A stretch of 64,000 nt of DNA, taken from the NCBI RefSeq assembly GCF_006546655.1, contig NZ_VIAQ01000019.1, positions 186,001-250,000 of the forward strand, in the 5' to 3' direction. Numbering within the stretch: the stretch's first letter is position 1; each line of letters starts with the position of its first letter. The notes below the pieces were generated by a model. It saw nothing but the letters and a program-made list of their open reading frames with translations, searched no databases and had not been told where the DNA came from. The translations under genes and the position numbers were made by a program. Shown piece after piece: positions 34,887-43,722 of the stretch. This stretch comes from Methanolobus vulcani (GTDB lineage Archaea; Halobacteriota; Methanosarcinia; Methanosarcinales; Methanosarcinaceae).

Positions 34887-36586
34887 GAGACGATGAAAAA
34901 CAGCAGAGCCTGTTAAAAGATGCAAGAGTGATCGTATTCATTATTGCAATACTCGGTTCCATAATATTCATACATCCCGGGTACTCTTCTGATGAGGGAT
35001 TCACAACCAATCTCAACTATGGACTTGACCTTGAAGGCGGTTCCTGGCTTCAGCTCAAACTTCAGGGTGCTGTTGCACAGCTTGACGCTGACAGCGGACT
35101 TCTTGTAAAAGAAATTGTTAATTTGAACCTTGATGAAGATGTTACAATTGCATCTGTGAATGAAGGAGAAGATGATGTTTCAGTAACTTTCACAACATCT
35201 TCGGTGCTCAACAGCAACCAGATGGACCAACTTGGTGTTGGTGAAACGACCATCTCACGAAGTAATAACGTAACCCAAATAGTACTTCATTCCACAAAGC
35301 AAACACTTATCAGCACATACCTTGCTGATTCACTGAAAACAGAAGTACTTCCGACACTTGTTTCCGATGGTGTGGAATATGAAATAAGAACAGCAATCAC
35401 ACAGGAAGAACTTGAAACTCTGATGGAGAAAGTTGGAGGTTCCATAGTAACTGACATCAATGGAGATCCAGCCTACAAGGAAGGAGTTACAACCGAAACA
35501 AGAGACCTTACAAAACAGATCCTCAGTGATAAGCTTAATTCTCTCGGACTTAAGGACATCCCTGTAAAAACAGTTGGAGATGACTATATCCTTATTGACT
35601 TTGCAGGAATTGATCTTGCAACAGCCAAGAACATTGCAGAGAAACCGGGTAAATTTGAGATAAGAATTGTAACTCAGGGTAATGAATCAAAGCATGTTCT
35701 TTACGGCGATGAAATTGAATCTGTAAGCATTGTAGGATATCATGAAGACCAGGGACAATGGTATGTACCTTTCACATTGACAGATGAAGGTGCCCAGGCA
35801 CTTCAGGAAATTGCCATCGAGACTGGCGCAATACAGGATCCGATGTCACATAACCTTGTAATGTATCTGGATGATAACGAAGTTTACAGCGCACCGCTTA
35901 GTTACTCTGCAGCAGCAAAACTGGAACAGGCCCCAATATACTCATGGCAGGCATCAACTGGTGCTGATGAAGAAAGCAAGGTAAGGGCAGATGAATTACA
36001 GATCCACCTGCGTGCAGGTGCATTACCTGTGAATGTTGAACTTATGGGTTCAGGACACGTTGATGCAGCTCTTGGACAGCAATTCAAGACACAGGCAGTC
36101 ATTGCAGGACTGATTGCACTTCTTGCAGTCGCATTCGTGGTATTCAGGAAATACAACAAACCTGCTATACTCATACCAATGGTCAGCACATCCATCAGTG
36201 AAGTAATAATGATCCTTGGTTTTGCAGCAGCAATCGGATGGCAACTCGACCTTGCAAGTATTGCTGGTATCATCGCAGCCATAGGAACAGGTATTGACCA
36301 CCTTGTGATCATTACTGACGAAGTACTCTACGAAGGAAAGCTACCCCCAAGGAAAGTTTATCTTTCAAGGATAACAAAAGCATTCGGAATTATATTTGCA
36401 GCATCTGCAACAACCATTATTGCAATGTCACCACTGGTGATCATGGGATTTGGAAGCCTGAAAGGATTCGCAATTACAACAATTGTTGGTGTGCTTATCG
36501 GAATACTGATCGCAAGACCAGTGTACGGAAAAGTTATCCATGAAGTACTAGCATCAGGTGCAGAAGCTGAAGCAGAATCTGCTTAA
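34883..36586 (+). CDS. secD: Protein-export membrane protein SecD
   Basis: A 567-residue partner of SecF with six membrane helices. The first helix is followed by the large extracytoplasmic domain (about 40-390; LNYGLDLEGGSWLQL) and the C-terminal helices containing AAIGTGIDHLVIITDEVL, the SecD counterpart of the SecF motif. There is no ATPase; function depends on the membrane potential. I start at ATG 34883, overlapping secF; a longer reading from 34844 lies in secF. Confidence 0.95.
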   Translation: MRDDEKQQSLLKDARVIVFIIAILGSIIFIHPGYSSDEGFTTNLNYGLDLEGGSWLQLKLQGAVAQLDADSGLLVKEIVNLNLDEDVTIASVNEGEDDVSVTFTTSSVLNSNQMDQLGVGETTISRSNNVTQIVLHSTKQTLISTYLADSLKTEVLPTLVSDGVEYEIRTAITQEELETLMEKVGGSIVTDINGDPAYKEGVTTETRDLTKQILSDKLNSLGLKDIPVKTVGDDYILIDFAGIDLATAKNIAEKPGKFEIRIVTQGNESKHVLYGDEIESVSIVGYHEDQGQWYVPFTLTDEGAQALQEIAIETGAIQDPMSHNLVMYLDDNEVYSAPLSYSAAAKLEQAPIYSWQASTGADEESKVRADELQIHLRAGALPVNVELMGSGHVDAALGQQFKTQAVIAGLIALLAVAFVVFRKYNKPAILIPMVSTSISEVIMILGFAAAIGWQLDLASIAGIIAAIGTGIDHLVIITDEVLYEGKLPPRKVYLSRITKAFGIIFAASATTIIAMSPLVIMGFGSLKGFAITTIVGVLIGILIARPVYGKVIHEVLASGAEAEAESA

Positions 36587-36597
36587 GGAGATGAATA

Positions 36598-37638
36598 ATG
36601 AAGGACCTGTGGACTGTAAAATACCGACCTAAAACCTTTGATGAGATTATAGGAAACGAGCAATCCCTGGACATGATCAGGAAGCTGGCCATGTCCAACA
36701 ACCTTCCTCATCTTGTGTTCCACGGCCCGGAAAACACAGGCAAGTCAAGCACAGCCTTTGCGCTTGCCTTTGAACTGTACGGAGATGATTACGAACGGAA
36801 CCTGGCATACTTTAATGCGTCTGATTTCTTTGAACAGGGGAAAAGTTACCTTGTACGTGACAAGAGATTCCTTCGCATTATAGGGACTGATGATCCTAAA
36901 AAGATCTCCAGCAGTGTAATCCACATCTTCAAAGAGGTAATCAATGAATACGCCAGCATGGCACCTGTGGATGCTGACTATAAGATAATATTCATTGACA
37001 ATGCGGAATCACTGAATTCTGATTCCCAGCATGCCTTAAGGAGAATTATGGAGAAATACACGACTACCTGCCGTTTCATCCTCTCCACCACACAGCCTTC
37101 AAAACTTATCACCCCTTTAAGATCCAGAGGACTTCAATTGTTCTTTACACACATATCTGATGATAAAATTACAAAGTTCATTTCAGATGTTGTGGAAAAT
37201 GAGGGACTTAATGTCAGCACAGATGGTATTGCTGCACTTGTATACCATGCAAAGGGCAATGTTGCCAGGGCTCTAAACACTTTACAGGTTGCTTCAATCC
37301 AGCCTGGAAATGAAAGCATAGATACACAACAAATATATGATGCAGCTCTGGGAGAACAATCCGAAAATGTTAACAAACTCTTTGAGTCCATGATTGGAAA
37401 GAATATTCTTGAAGCCAGGAAGTATATTGATGAACTTATCCTGGGAGAAGGATTATCCGGACAGGAGATCCTGCTTCAGTTACATCAGGCTACCGTTAAT
37501 TCTAACGAACCTGATGACATTATTGCCAGATGGGTCACAAAGATAGCTGACACTGACCTCTATCTTACAGAGAGTGCAAACGAAAGAATACAGATCGAAG
37601 CCCTTGTTGCAGGATTTTGTCAGCAGGATGCCAATTGA
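36598..37638 (+). CDS. Replication factor C small subunit, second type
   Basis: A clamp-loader small-subunit paralogue of 346 residues that helps load PCNA on DNA. It has the RFC N-terminus LWTVKYRPKTFDEIIGNEQ, Walker A GPENTGKS (43-50), sensor and HALRRIMEKYTTTCRFIL. Walker B reads IIFIDNAESL (D134-N-A-E137), not DEAD/DEAx, and the usual SRC motif is PLRSRG. It may therefore bind ATP without acting as a normal ATPase. This fits the three-subunit clamp loaders of Methanosarcina, which carry a second small subunit. GGAGATGA lies 12 nt after secD. Confidence 0.87.
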   Translation: MKDLWTVKYRPKTFDEIIGNEQSLDMIRKLAMSNNLPHLVFHGPENTGKSSTAFALAFELYGDDYERNLAYFNASDFFEQGKSYLVRDKRFLRIIGTDDPKKISSSVIHIFKEVINEYASMAPVDADYKIIFIDNAESLNSDSQHALRRIMEKYTTTCRFILSTTQPSKLITPLRSRGLQLFFTHISDDKITKFISDVVENEGLNVSTDGIAALVYHAKGNVARALNTLQVASIQPGNESIDTQQIYDAALGEQSENVNKLFESMIGKNILEARKYIDELILGEGLSGQEILLQLHQATVNSNEPDDIIARWVTKIADTDLYLTESANERIQIEALVAGFCQQDAN

Positions 37639-37657
37639 TAACCTGATTTGATGGCTC

Positions 37658-39304
37658 ATGACTGATAACGATAAGACTAATTTTGAAGCAGCATGTCGAA
37701 AGATACTGGACATGGTGCTGGATGGCAGCATTAAGGATGAGAAAGAGCTCAATAATGCCAAGAAGAAAATTGCAAAGGATTTTCGCCTTTCCACCCTTCC
37801 AAAGAATGCTGACATCATCATATCAGGAAATGATAAAGAGCAGGAGACTGTCAGGGCTGTCCTTCAGCGCAAACCTGTCAGGACGATTTCAGGAGTAGCG
37901 GTTATTGCTGCAATGACATCACCTGCACCATGCCCTCACGGAATATGTGTCCCATGTCCCGGAGGACCTAATTCTGAATTCCATTCACCACAGAGCTACA
38001 TGGGAAGAGAACCTTCCACCATGAGAGCCATTCAATTCGAATACGACCCTTATAAGATTGTAACAAACCGACTGACCCAGCTAAAGCAAATAGGCCATGA
38101 GGTTAAAAAAGCCGAACTGATAGTTATGGGAGGAACATTTTCCGCCAGGTCGATAGATTATCAGGAGTGGTATACAAAACGTTGTCTTGAAGCCATGAAC
38201 GACTTTTACGGAGATTCATGGAGACAGGACGCACACCCAATTGGAAAGACAATTCCATACTACACCATTGAGGACGTCCAGAAAGCAAATGAGACAGCTG
38301 AGGTAAGAAACACCGGAATTACCTTTGAAACGCGTCCGGACTGGGCAAAAACACATCATATTGATAAGATGCTTGAACTTGGTGCCACCAAGGTTGAAAT
38401 CGGCGTCCAGAGCACCTACGATTTCATACTTGAAAGAATGAAACGTGGCCATACTGTTGCTGAAAGCATCGAGGCTAACAGGATACTGAGAGACAGCGCC
38501 CTGAAGGTCGGGTTCCACATGATGCCAGGACTTCCCGGGACTGACATGGAAATGGAGATAAGGAACTTTAAGCGCCTTTTTGAGGAAACGGGATTCAGGC
38601 CGGATTACCTGAAGATATATCCAACTCTGGTAACTGAAGGTACTGAACTTCATCGGATGTGGAAAGAGGGAAAATATCAGGCAATCAGAGATGATGAAGC
38701 AACACTGCTGCTTTCAGAGATAAAATCATTCATCCCTAAGTGGGTTCGTTTACAACGCATACAAAGAGATATCCCCTCACCCCAGATACTTGCAGGAGTT
38801 CGCAAAAGCAATATACGACAGCTTGCACACGAACATCTGGAAGAACATGGTGGAAAATGCCGTTGCATCAGATGTCGTGAGGTTGGACACAATATATTAA
38901 AGGGGAACGAGCCTGACATAGACAACATAGAGCTAACTGTGGAGTCGTATGAGTGTTGCGGCGGAAAGGAACACTTTATTAGCTTTGAGGATACAGAAAA
39001 AGATATTCTTATAGGATTTTTGAGGTTAAGATTCCCGGCAAGACCCCACCGTGAAGAACTTTCTGGTGCAGCTCTTGTCAGAGAGCTACACATATACGGT
39101 TCAACTGTAGCTGTCGGAAAGGAAGCTGGCATGAATGACTGGCAGCACAGGGGCTACGGAAGAGAATTAATTACACGTGCCGAAGAACTTTCAAGAAATG
39201 CAGGTTACAATAAATTGGCCATAATAAGTGGTATCGGAGTTCGCGGCTACTATAGAAAAATAGGGTACGAACTGGAAAAAACATATATGGTAAAAAGATT
39301 GTAA
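37658..39304 (+). CDS. elp3: Elp3: tRNA uridine(34) acyltransferase (radical SAM + GNAT)
   Basis: A 548-residue enzyme that starts the cm5U-type modification of the tRNA wobble uridine from acetyl-CoA. The radical SAM cluster is CPHGICVPCPGG (C-x4-C-x2-C), with EIGVQSTYD, FHMMPGLPGTDMEMEI, a zinc-binding segment (GGKCRCIRCREVGH) and a C-terminal GNAT domain (about 455-548; QHRGYGRELITRAEEL and GIGVRGYYRKIGYE). Full length. It starts 20 nt after the RFC gene, probably in the same transcript. Confidence 0.95.
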   Translation: MTDNDKTNFEAACRKILDMVLDGSIKDEKELNNAKKKIAKDFRLSTLPKNADIIISGNDKEQETVRAVLQRKPVRTISGVAVIAAMTSPAPCPHGICVPCPGGPNSEFHSPQSYMGREPSTMRAIQFEYDPYKIVTNRLTQLKQIGHEVKKAELIVMGGTFSARSIDYQEWYTKRCLEAMNDFYGDSWRQDAHPIGKTIPYYTIEDVQKANETAEVRNTGITFETRPDWAKTHHIDKMLELGATKVEIGVQSTYDFILERMKRGHTVAESIEANRILRDSALKVGFHMMPGLPGTDMEMEIRNFKRLFEETGFRPDYLKIYPTLVTEGTELHRMWKEGKYQAIRDDEATLLLSEIKSFIPKWVRLQRIQRDIPSPQILAGVRKSNIRQLAHEHLEEHGGKCRCIRCREVGHNILKGNEPDIDNIELTVESYECCGGKEHFISFEDTEKDILIGFLRLRFPARPHREELSGAALVRELHIYGSTVAVGKEAGMNDWQHRGYGRELITRAEELSRNAGYNKLAIISGIGVRGYYRKIGYELEKTYMVKRL

Positions 39305-39345
39305 CAGGACTTGACCAGAAAGTTTTATTAGTAACTATACGGATA

Positions 39346-39359
39346 ATTGTATATACAAT
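39346..39359. promoter_or_regulatory. Perfect palindrome ATTGTATATACAAT over a TATA box
   Basis: A 14-bp perfect palindrome covers the probable TATA box of the winged-helix gene that begins 53 nt downstream. A repressor bound here would block TBP, so autoregulation by the downstream regulator is plausible. A palindrome of this AT-rich type can also occur by chance. Confidence 0.45.
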
Positions 39360-39411
39360 CATACATAGATATGTTGTAAAATTCTGATGATGAAATACAG
39401 GAGACAAAATA

Positions 39412-39771
39412 TTGGACTCTGAACTCCTTGAACAAATTGTCACCAATTTAAAAGAAATAAACTCTAAACTTGACAAACTGATAGTACAGGTCGAGAACAG
39501 GGATGAACAGATCAGTGAGAAAGAAAGAATCATGGCTGAATCCCTGGACGTAATTACATTATTGTCTCTCCCTGACCACTTAAGAACAACTGCAACAACA
39601 CTATTTGAGATTGGGCCTGCAACGGCAGATGAGATATCAAAAATCACAAATAAGGAAAGAGCAGTTGAAAGTAACTATCTTAATCAGCTTGTCAGGATGA
39701 ATCATGTTCGAAAATACAGGGAAGGAAGGAAAGTATATTTCCGTATTAACGACAGCTTAAAGAAAAAATAA
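39412..39771 (+). CDS. Winged-helix regulator with an N-terminal coiled coil; TTG start
   Basis: A 119-residue protein. The N-terminal coiled coil (LEQIVTNLKEINSKLDKLIV, continuing to about residue 40) probably dimerises it. The C-terminal winged helix has LPDHLRTTATTLFEIG, TADEISKITNKERAVESNYL and a wing HVRKYREGRKVYFRI. The start is TTG with AGGAGA 7 nt upstream; there is no in-frame ATG before mid-coiled-coil. Its target is probably its own promoter and perhaps the ParA-like gene that follows 77 nt later. Confidence 0.8.
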   Translation: MDSELLEQIVTNLKEINSKLDKLIVQVENRDEQISEKERIMAESLDVITLLSLPDHLRTTATTLFEIGPATADEISKITNKERAVESNYLNQLVRMNHVRKYREGRKVYFRINDSLKKK

Positions 39772-39848
39772 TATATGATAATATATATGCTACATTCTGA
39801 ATATTTGAGATATAGAGATACAACAATCGGACTAATCGATGATTTAAC

Positions 39849-40595
39849 ATGACACTTACATTAGCAATCCATTCTTCCAAAGGCGGTACAGGGAAAACCA
39901 GTATTGCGATGAACCTGGCAGTCGCTTTTGCATCTGCCGGAAAAGATACGTGTCTTATAGACCTTGATCTCAGAGGACCGTCACTCTGCTCCATGTTTGA
40001 GCCAAAAAAACATTTCTGGATTAATGACTTTCTTTCAGGTAAATGCAGTATGAAGGATACACTTACCGATGTCAGTGAAGAAATGAATACAAATGCTCAT
40101 TTATACCTGAGTTTTTCAAATCCGGATATCAAAGAGATAAGAGATCTGGTAAGCAAAGATCGTGACTGGCAGGCCAGTGCCCTTAAGGCCCTGATTAACG
40201 GAAAGAGAGAGCTTGTTGAAAAGGATCTGGACGTAATAATATTTGACACCAGTCCGGGAGTTGAATATGAATCTGTCAATGCAGTGGCAGCATCTGACAT
40301 GGTACTCATAGTACACAATGAAACAAATGCCTGTACCAGCTGTACGGAACAACTTATCAGCGGTGTTTATTCCCTTCTTGACAAAAAATGTGGTATTATT
40401 GACAATATGTCCCATCAAAATTATGTTGACATTGTTGATAGGGAAAGATACGGAGTACCCGTTCTTGCAACAATCCCATGTATGTGCGAGATAGCAACCA
40501 GAGGTAAGGACGAAATCCTTGTCCACACTGACCCTGACCACCTGTTCTCAAAAAGCATACTCTCGATCAAAGATAAAATAGAATCAATGAAATAA
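39849..40595 (+). CDS. MinD/ParA-type ATPase with extra cysteines
   Basis: A 248-residue deviant-Walker P-loop ATPase (HSSKGGTGKTSIAMNLAVA, residues 8-26; Walker B VIIFDTSPG). It lacks a clear C-terminal membrane helix. A CxxC pair (C162, C165; ACTSCTEQ) and a CxC pair (C211, C213; PCMCEI) are unusual for MinD and could bind metal or a cluster across a dimer, as in NifH-like relatives. Its role (partitioning, positioning or metallochaperone) cannot be decided from the sequence. There is no ParB-like gene nearby. Confidence 0.78.
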   Translation: MTLTLAIHSSKGGTGKTSIAMNLAVAFASAGKDTCLIDLDLRGPSLCSMFEPKKHFWINDFLSGKCSMKDTLTDVSEEMNTNAHLYLSFSNPDIKEIRDLVSKDRDWQASALKALINGKRELVEKDLDVIIFDTSPGVEYESVNAVAASDMVLIVHNETNACTSCTEQLISGVYSLLDKKCGIIDNMSHQNYVDIVDRERYGVPVLATIPCMCEIATRGKDEILVHTDPDHLFSKSILSIKDKIESMK

Positions 40596-40612
40596 TTGTT
40601 CACTTAATATCT

Positions 40613-41425
40613 TTATTTTTCTTCTTTTTTCAGAATATCAAGAACATCATTTTTGATATATTCATCCAGATCGTGAGACTTACGATTACTAATATCCTGT
40701 TCAATACTCTCTGATGAAAGAACTATGTCTTTGAAAACAACTACCAATACATACATCAGAAAAGCCGGGAAGAATGCAAGTATAGTTCGTTCTACAGGAT
40801 ACACCAATATTACAGAGTTATATGCACTTGCAGGAAGATCATACAATAGATAATATGCTATACTTCCAGCCATATGATCGGTTAGAACGCCTAATAATGA
40901 TGCAAAAAACAATGAAATAAATACGAATAGTTTCGATGTGATGCTTTTTTTAATGATCGTATTGTGGAAATACACAAAAGCCCCCAGAACCAGCAAGTGA
41001 TACCATGGATATAAATAGGCAGTCCTGCCCACATCTAACAAATACCAGATACAAATAAAAGAAAAGAAAATTGTCTTTGCAGCTTTATACTCCCTATTAA
41101 CAACCAGACCTGAAACTATTGAAGCCATAGCATTGAAGATTAATGAGAGTAACGAAAAAGCACTCATTGTGAAAAATGTTCCTGCGGTTATTTTGTATAA
41201 AGAGATACCAGATAAAGTTACCAAAGCACCCCAAAATGGCCCGAATAACATACCATTCAGCGCACTAAATGATACAGTTGAACTTATCTGAACATTATCA
41301 ATACCAGCCACTTCCATAAAGTCGGGCATGTATACCGAAAAATAGGTTAAAACTATGCCAAATACAATGTAAACTACTTTTACATCATTTTTTACCCTTA
41401 ATTTTGGCAACAGTTTTGAATACAC
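40613..41425 (-). CDS. Multispanning membrane protein resembling an ECF transporter S component
   Basis: A 270-residue protein with about six to seven hydrophobic helices. The stretch SALNGMLFGPFWGALVTLSG near residues 53-72 is the kind of membrane loop seen in substrate-binding S proteins of ECF transporters. The hydrophilic C-terminus (KSHDLDEYIKNDVLDILKKE) is cytoplasmic. No ECF ATPase or T component lies adjacent, so it would share a general module. The substrate is unknown. It could be another small membrane family. Confidence 0.55.
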   Translation of the reverse strand: MYSKLLPKLRVKNDVKVVYIVFGIVLTYFSVYMPDFMEVAGIDNVQISSTVSFSALNGMLFGPFWGALVTLSGISLYKITAGTFFTMSAFSLLSLIFNAMASIVSGLVVNREYKAAKTIFFSFICIWYLLDVGRTAYLYPWYHLLVLGAFVYFHNTIIKKSITSKLFVFISLFFASLLGVLTDHMAGSIAYYLLYDLPASAYNSVILVYPVERTILAFFPAFLMYVLVVVFKDIVLSSESIEQDISNRKSHDLDEYIKNDVLDILKKEEK

Positions 41426-41961
41426 GTATCTTAAATTAGAAGCTTGTTTATATAAAGTTTTACATCCGAATAAATAGGATAATAAAAAATCGTCCTTTTA
41501 GCATTTCTTTTTGACATATGATTAAATTAGCAGAAATACCAGTTGTATATACATTGGAACTATAACAGAGAATGTATTTGTATAATACAAATACGCATAT
41601 CATGAATTGTTCATGAACAAAAAGAATTTTTTAACGGGCAAGTGAATAATAGTAATATCGATTGTAAAATATAAATGAATCATTTAATATTGTTTTATAA
41701 AAAAATATAGAAGTCATGTTAAAAAAGCAACAAATAACAATAATTAAAAAATAGATAAGAACCGTAAGAGGCTGTTTTTTAAGTCGAACAACAATATAAA
41801 TTAATTAAAGAATTATACGATGGAACTTTTTTATAACATCAATATAACGTTATACTGGCAACCTTTAAATAAAAGTTTGTATATACACTAATTTTTAGAG
41901 AGTAAAATTCTCAAACATTTCCAATAAAAAAATGCGAAAAAACACAAAAGGAAGGTAAAAC
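41426..41961. promoter_or_regulatory. Divergent intergenic region with two adjacent inverted repeats
   Basis: About 536 nt, very AT-rich, between the membrane-protein gene (leftward) and the DUF1699 gene (rightward). It holds GTATTTGTAT-A-ATACAAATAC (41574-41594) and TCATGAA-TTG-TTCATGA (41600-41616), perfect inverted repeats only 5 nt apart. A TATA box (TTGTATATAC, about 41877-41886) precedes DUF1699. No credible ORF is seen. Confidence 0.5.
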
Positions 41962-42360
41962 ATGAAAATCAGAGTTGTAAGTTCAAAAGAAGAGATCAAT
42001 TCACTTGGTCCAAACGAAGAGATTATCCACCTTGCATTCAGACCATCAAACACGGATATCTTTTCACTTATAATGAAATGTCCAAACGTAAAAGCACTCC
42101 ACATCCCAAGCTCATACAAGAGAACCATCTCAAACTCCGCAAAGATGTACCTTGAAATGCAGGGAATAGAACTCCTTGAAGGAGACGTATGGGGCCACAG
42201 AAAGGACATCAACGAATACTCTGAAGTATCACAGAGTGTATATGACCGTATTGCACAGTACAAGCAGGAAGGACTTACAGACGAAGATGTCGAAGACAAG
42301 ATGACAAGGGAAACAAGACTTAGCCCTGACTTTGTCAAGTTCCTCGTGAAACAGGGATAA
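41962..42360 (+). CDS. DUF1699 family protein
   Basis: A 132-residue soluble protein. KIRVVSSKEEI, IIHLAFRPSNTDIFSLI, SYKRTISNSAKMYLEMQ, LLEGDVWGHRKDINEY are the DUF1699 pattern, a family expanded in Methanosarcinaceae. The N-terminal half looks like a small alpha/beta domain and the C-terminus a helix-turn-helix-like segment (LTDEDVEDKMTRETRLSPDF). Function is unknown. The ribosome site GGAAGG and strong codon bias towards common codons suggest good expression. Confidence 0.88.
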   Translation: MKIRVVSSKEEINSLGPNEEIIHLAFRPSNTDIFSLIMKCPNVKALHIPSSYKRTISNSAKMYLEMQGIELLEGDVWGHRKDINEYSEVSQSVYDRIAQYKQEGLTDEDVEDKMTRETRLSPDFVKFLVKQG

Positions 42361-42371
42361 AACTCACTCAC

Positions 42372-42406
42372 TTCCGGCAAAAGCCGGAAAACTCTTTTCT
42401 TTATTT
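42372..42406 (+). terminator. Terminator after DUF1699
   Basis: TTCCGGC-AAAA-GCCGGAA (42372-42389), a 7-bp GC-rich stem, followed by AACTCTTTTCTTTATTT. Confidence 0.75.
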
Positions 42407-42450
42407 ATTCTTATACACATATAGTACAGTAGTAAACTGTTAGCTGTACC

Positions 42451-42870
42451 TTATTCTCCATATACCTGAACAAAGATTTTTCTGGAACGTGGTCTGTTGT
42501 CCATATCCACCAAAATTATCTGTTGCCAGGTCCCAAGAAGTAATTTCCCATCCATCAGTGGAAATGACTCACTTTGGCCGATAAAAGAAGCACGTATGTG
42601 AGAATGACCATTTCCATCATGCCATTTCCCATTATGCTGATAAACCAATCCTTCAGGAGCAAGTCTTTCAAGAGCTGCCTTCAGATCATGTATTAACCCA
42701 GGTTCATATTCAATAGTAGTTATAGCAGAAGTAGAACCAGGAACAGAAACAAGAACAATACCATTGCTCAGACCTGATGACGTCACAAGGTCTGAAACCT
42801 CAGGCGTTATGTCAATTATATCTGCATTTCCTTTTGTATCTATACCAAAGCTTCCGCTGTAAACTGCCAA
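42451..42870 (-). CDS. YjbQ/UPF0047 family protein
   Basis: A 139-residue protein of the YjbQ fold. The signatures GIVLVSVPGSTSAITTIEYEPG, HNGKWHDGNGHSHIRASFIG (metal-type His cluster) and GTWQQIILVDMDNRPRSRKI are intact. Bacterial members have weak thiamine-phosphate synthase activity, but the physiological role is unsettled. The start is TTG at 42870 with GAGG 8 nt upstream. It follows a small membrane protein gene by 10 nt. Confidence 0.9.
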   Translation of the reverse strand: MAVYSGSFGIDTKGNADIIDITPEVSDLVTSSGLSNGIVLVSVPGSTSAITTIEYEPGLIHDLKAALERLAPEGLVYQHNGKWHDGNGHSHIRASFIGQSESFPLMDGKLLLGTWQQIILVDMDNRPRSRKIFVQVYGE

Positions 42871-42880
42871 TTATCAGGCC

Positions 42881-43063
42881 TCACTGCATTTCGTTGAGCT
42901 TCAAGCCAATAACAGACATGACAAGTATGAACACCACAAGTGATACAATAAATCCATATTCCTGTGAAATGGAATCTCTCATCATGTGTGAAAGAGCAAA
43001 CATTATGATCAATAGAACTACTGAACCTACTGAAGATATGATTTCCAGGTTTTTCTTAGTCAT
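42881..43063 (-). CDS. Small two-helix membrane protein
   Basis: A 60-residue protein (from ATG 43063) with two hydrophobic helices (about 11-27 and 37-55) separated by MMRDSISQEYGF, a hairpin membrane topology. It is just upstream of yjbQ on the same strand and likely co-transcribed. No family recognised. A longer reading from 43090 is possible; neither start has a strong ribosome site. Confidence 0.55.
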   Translation of the reverse strand: MTKKNLEIISSVGSVVLLIIMFALSHMMRDSISQEYGFIVSLVVFILVMSVIGLKLNEMQ

Positions 43064-43214
43064 CACTGCTAATTGAGTAAAGATATACATGAATCTATCG
43101 AACAGCGGAAAGTTTCAGTTTACATGAAATAATACAACATGAATACTTTCACCCTACAGTGCAATATTAAATATAACATCAAAAATAATATAAATCAAAA
43201 AACGTGATTAACCA

Positions 43215-43712
43215 ATGACAGAATTTGAAAGGGAACTTGTTAAATCATTCAACGCATTTTTTGAAGAGAATAAAATGAAAGGTGTGGCCTACCGCCTGAA
43301 ACAACACAGGTTCACCTCACAATTTCTGGATGTTCTTGTAGATTCGCTTGACCCTGATCATTACATGGGAATTGAATGTAAAAGCATATCAGTGGATAAA
43401 GGTGCAAAAGCACTTTATTTCACGCAGCACTTCACAATAGATAAGAACGGTGTGCATCAGATAGAGAGAATATCTGATTTCCTGCTAAAATCCGGGAGAA
43501 CAGGATTCCTTGCAGTTGAACTTAGAATGGGAGTAGGACGTACACGAGAAGCATACATGGTCCCATGGACCGAACTGTGTCGAAGATATCACGATGAAGG
43601 AACTGCAAAGATCACAGTTGAAGAGATACAGGGATATCCCCGGATAGAGAGAGAGAGGAATAAATACCTGATAGATCCAAAAGGATGGAAGAAACTCAGG
43701 TTGATACAATAA
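43215..43712 (+). CDS. PD-(D/E)XK nuclease-like protein (Holliday-junction-resolvase-like)
   Basis: A 165-residue protein with a probable nuclease core: Glu in FERELVKSF, D39 (QFLDVLVDS) and E54-C-K56 (GIECKSISV), the PD-(D/E)XK spacing, then a helix (IERISDFLLKSGRTGFLAVEL). It resembles archaeal Hjc-like resolvases but is not standard Hjc. The next gene, a RecJ-like nuclease, starts 10 nt downstream, which supports a DNA repair or recombination role. Confidence 0.7.
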   Translation: MTEFERELVKSFNAFFEENKMKGVAYRLKQHRFTSQFLDVLVDSLDPDHYMGIECKSISVDKGAKALYFTQHFTIDKNGVHQIERISDFLLKSGRTGFLAVELRMGVGRTREAYMVPWTELCRRYHDEGTAKITVEEIQGYPRIERERNKYLIDPKGWKKLRLIQ

Positions 43713-43722
43713 GGGGATGAAA

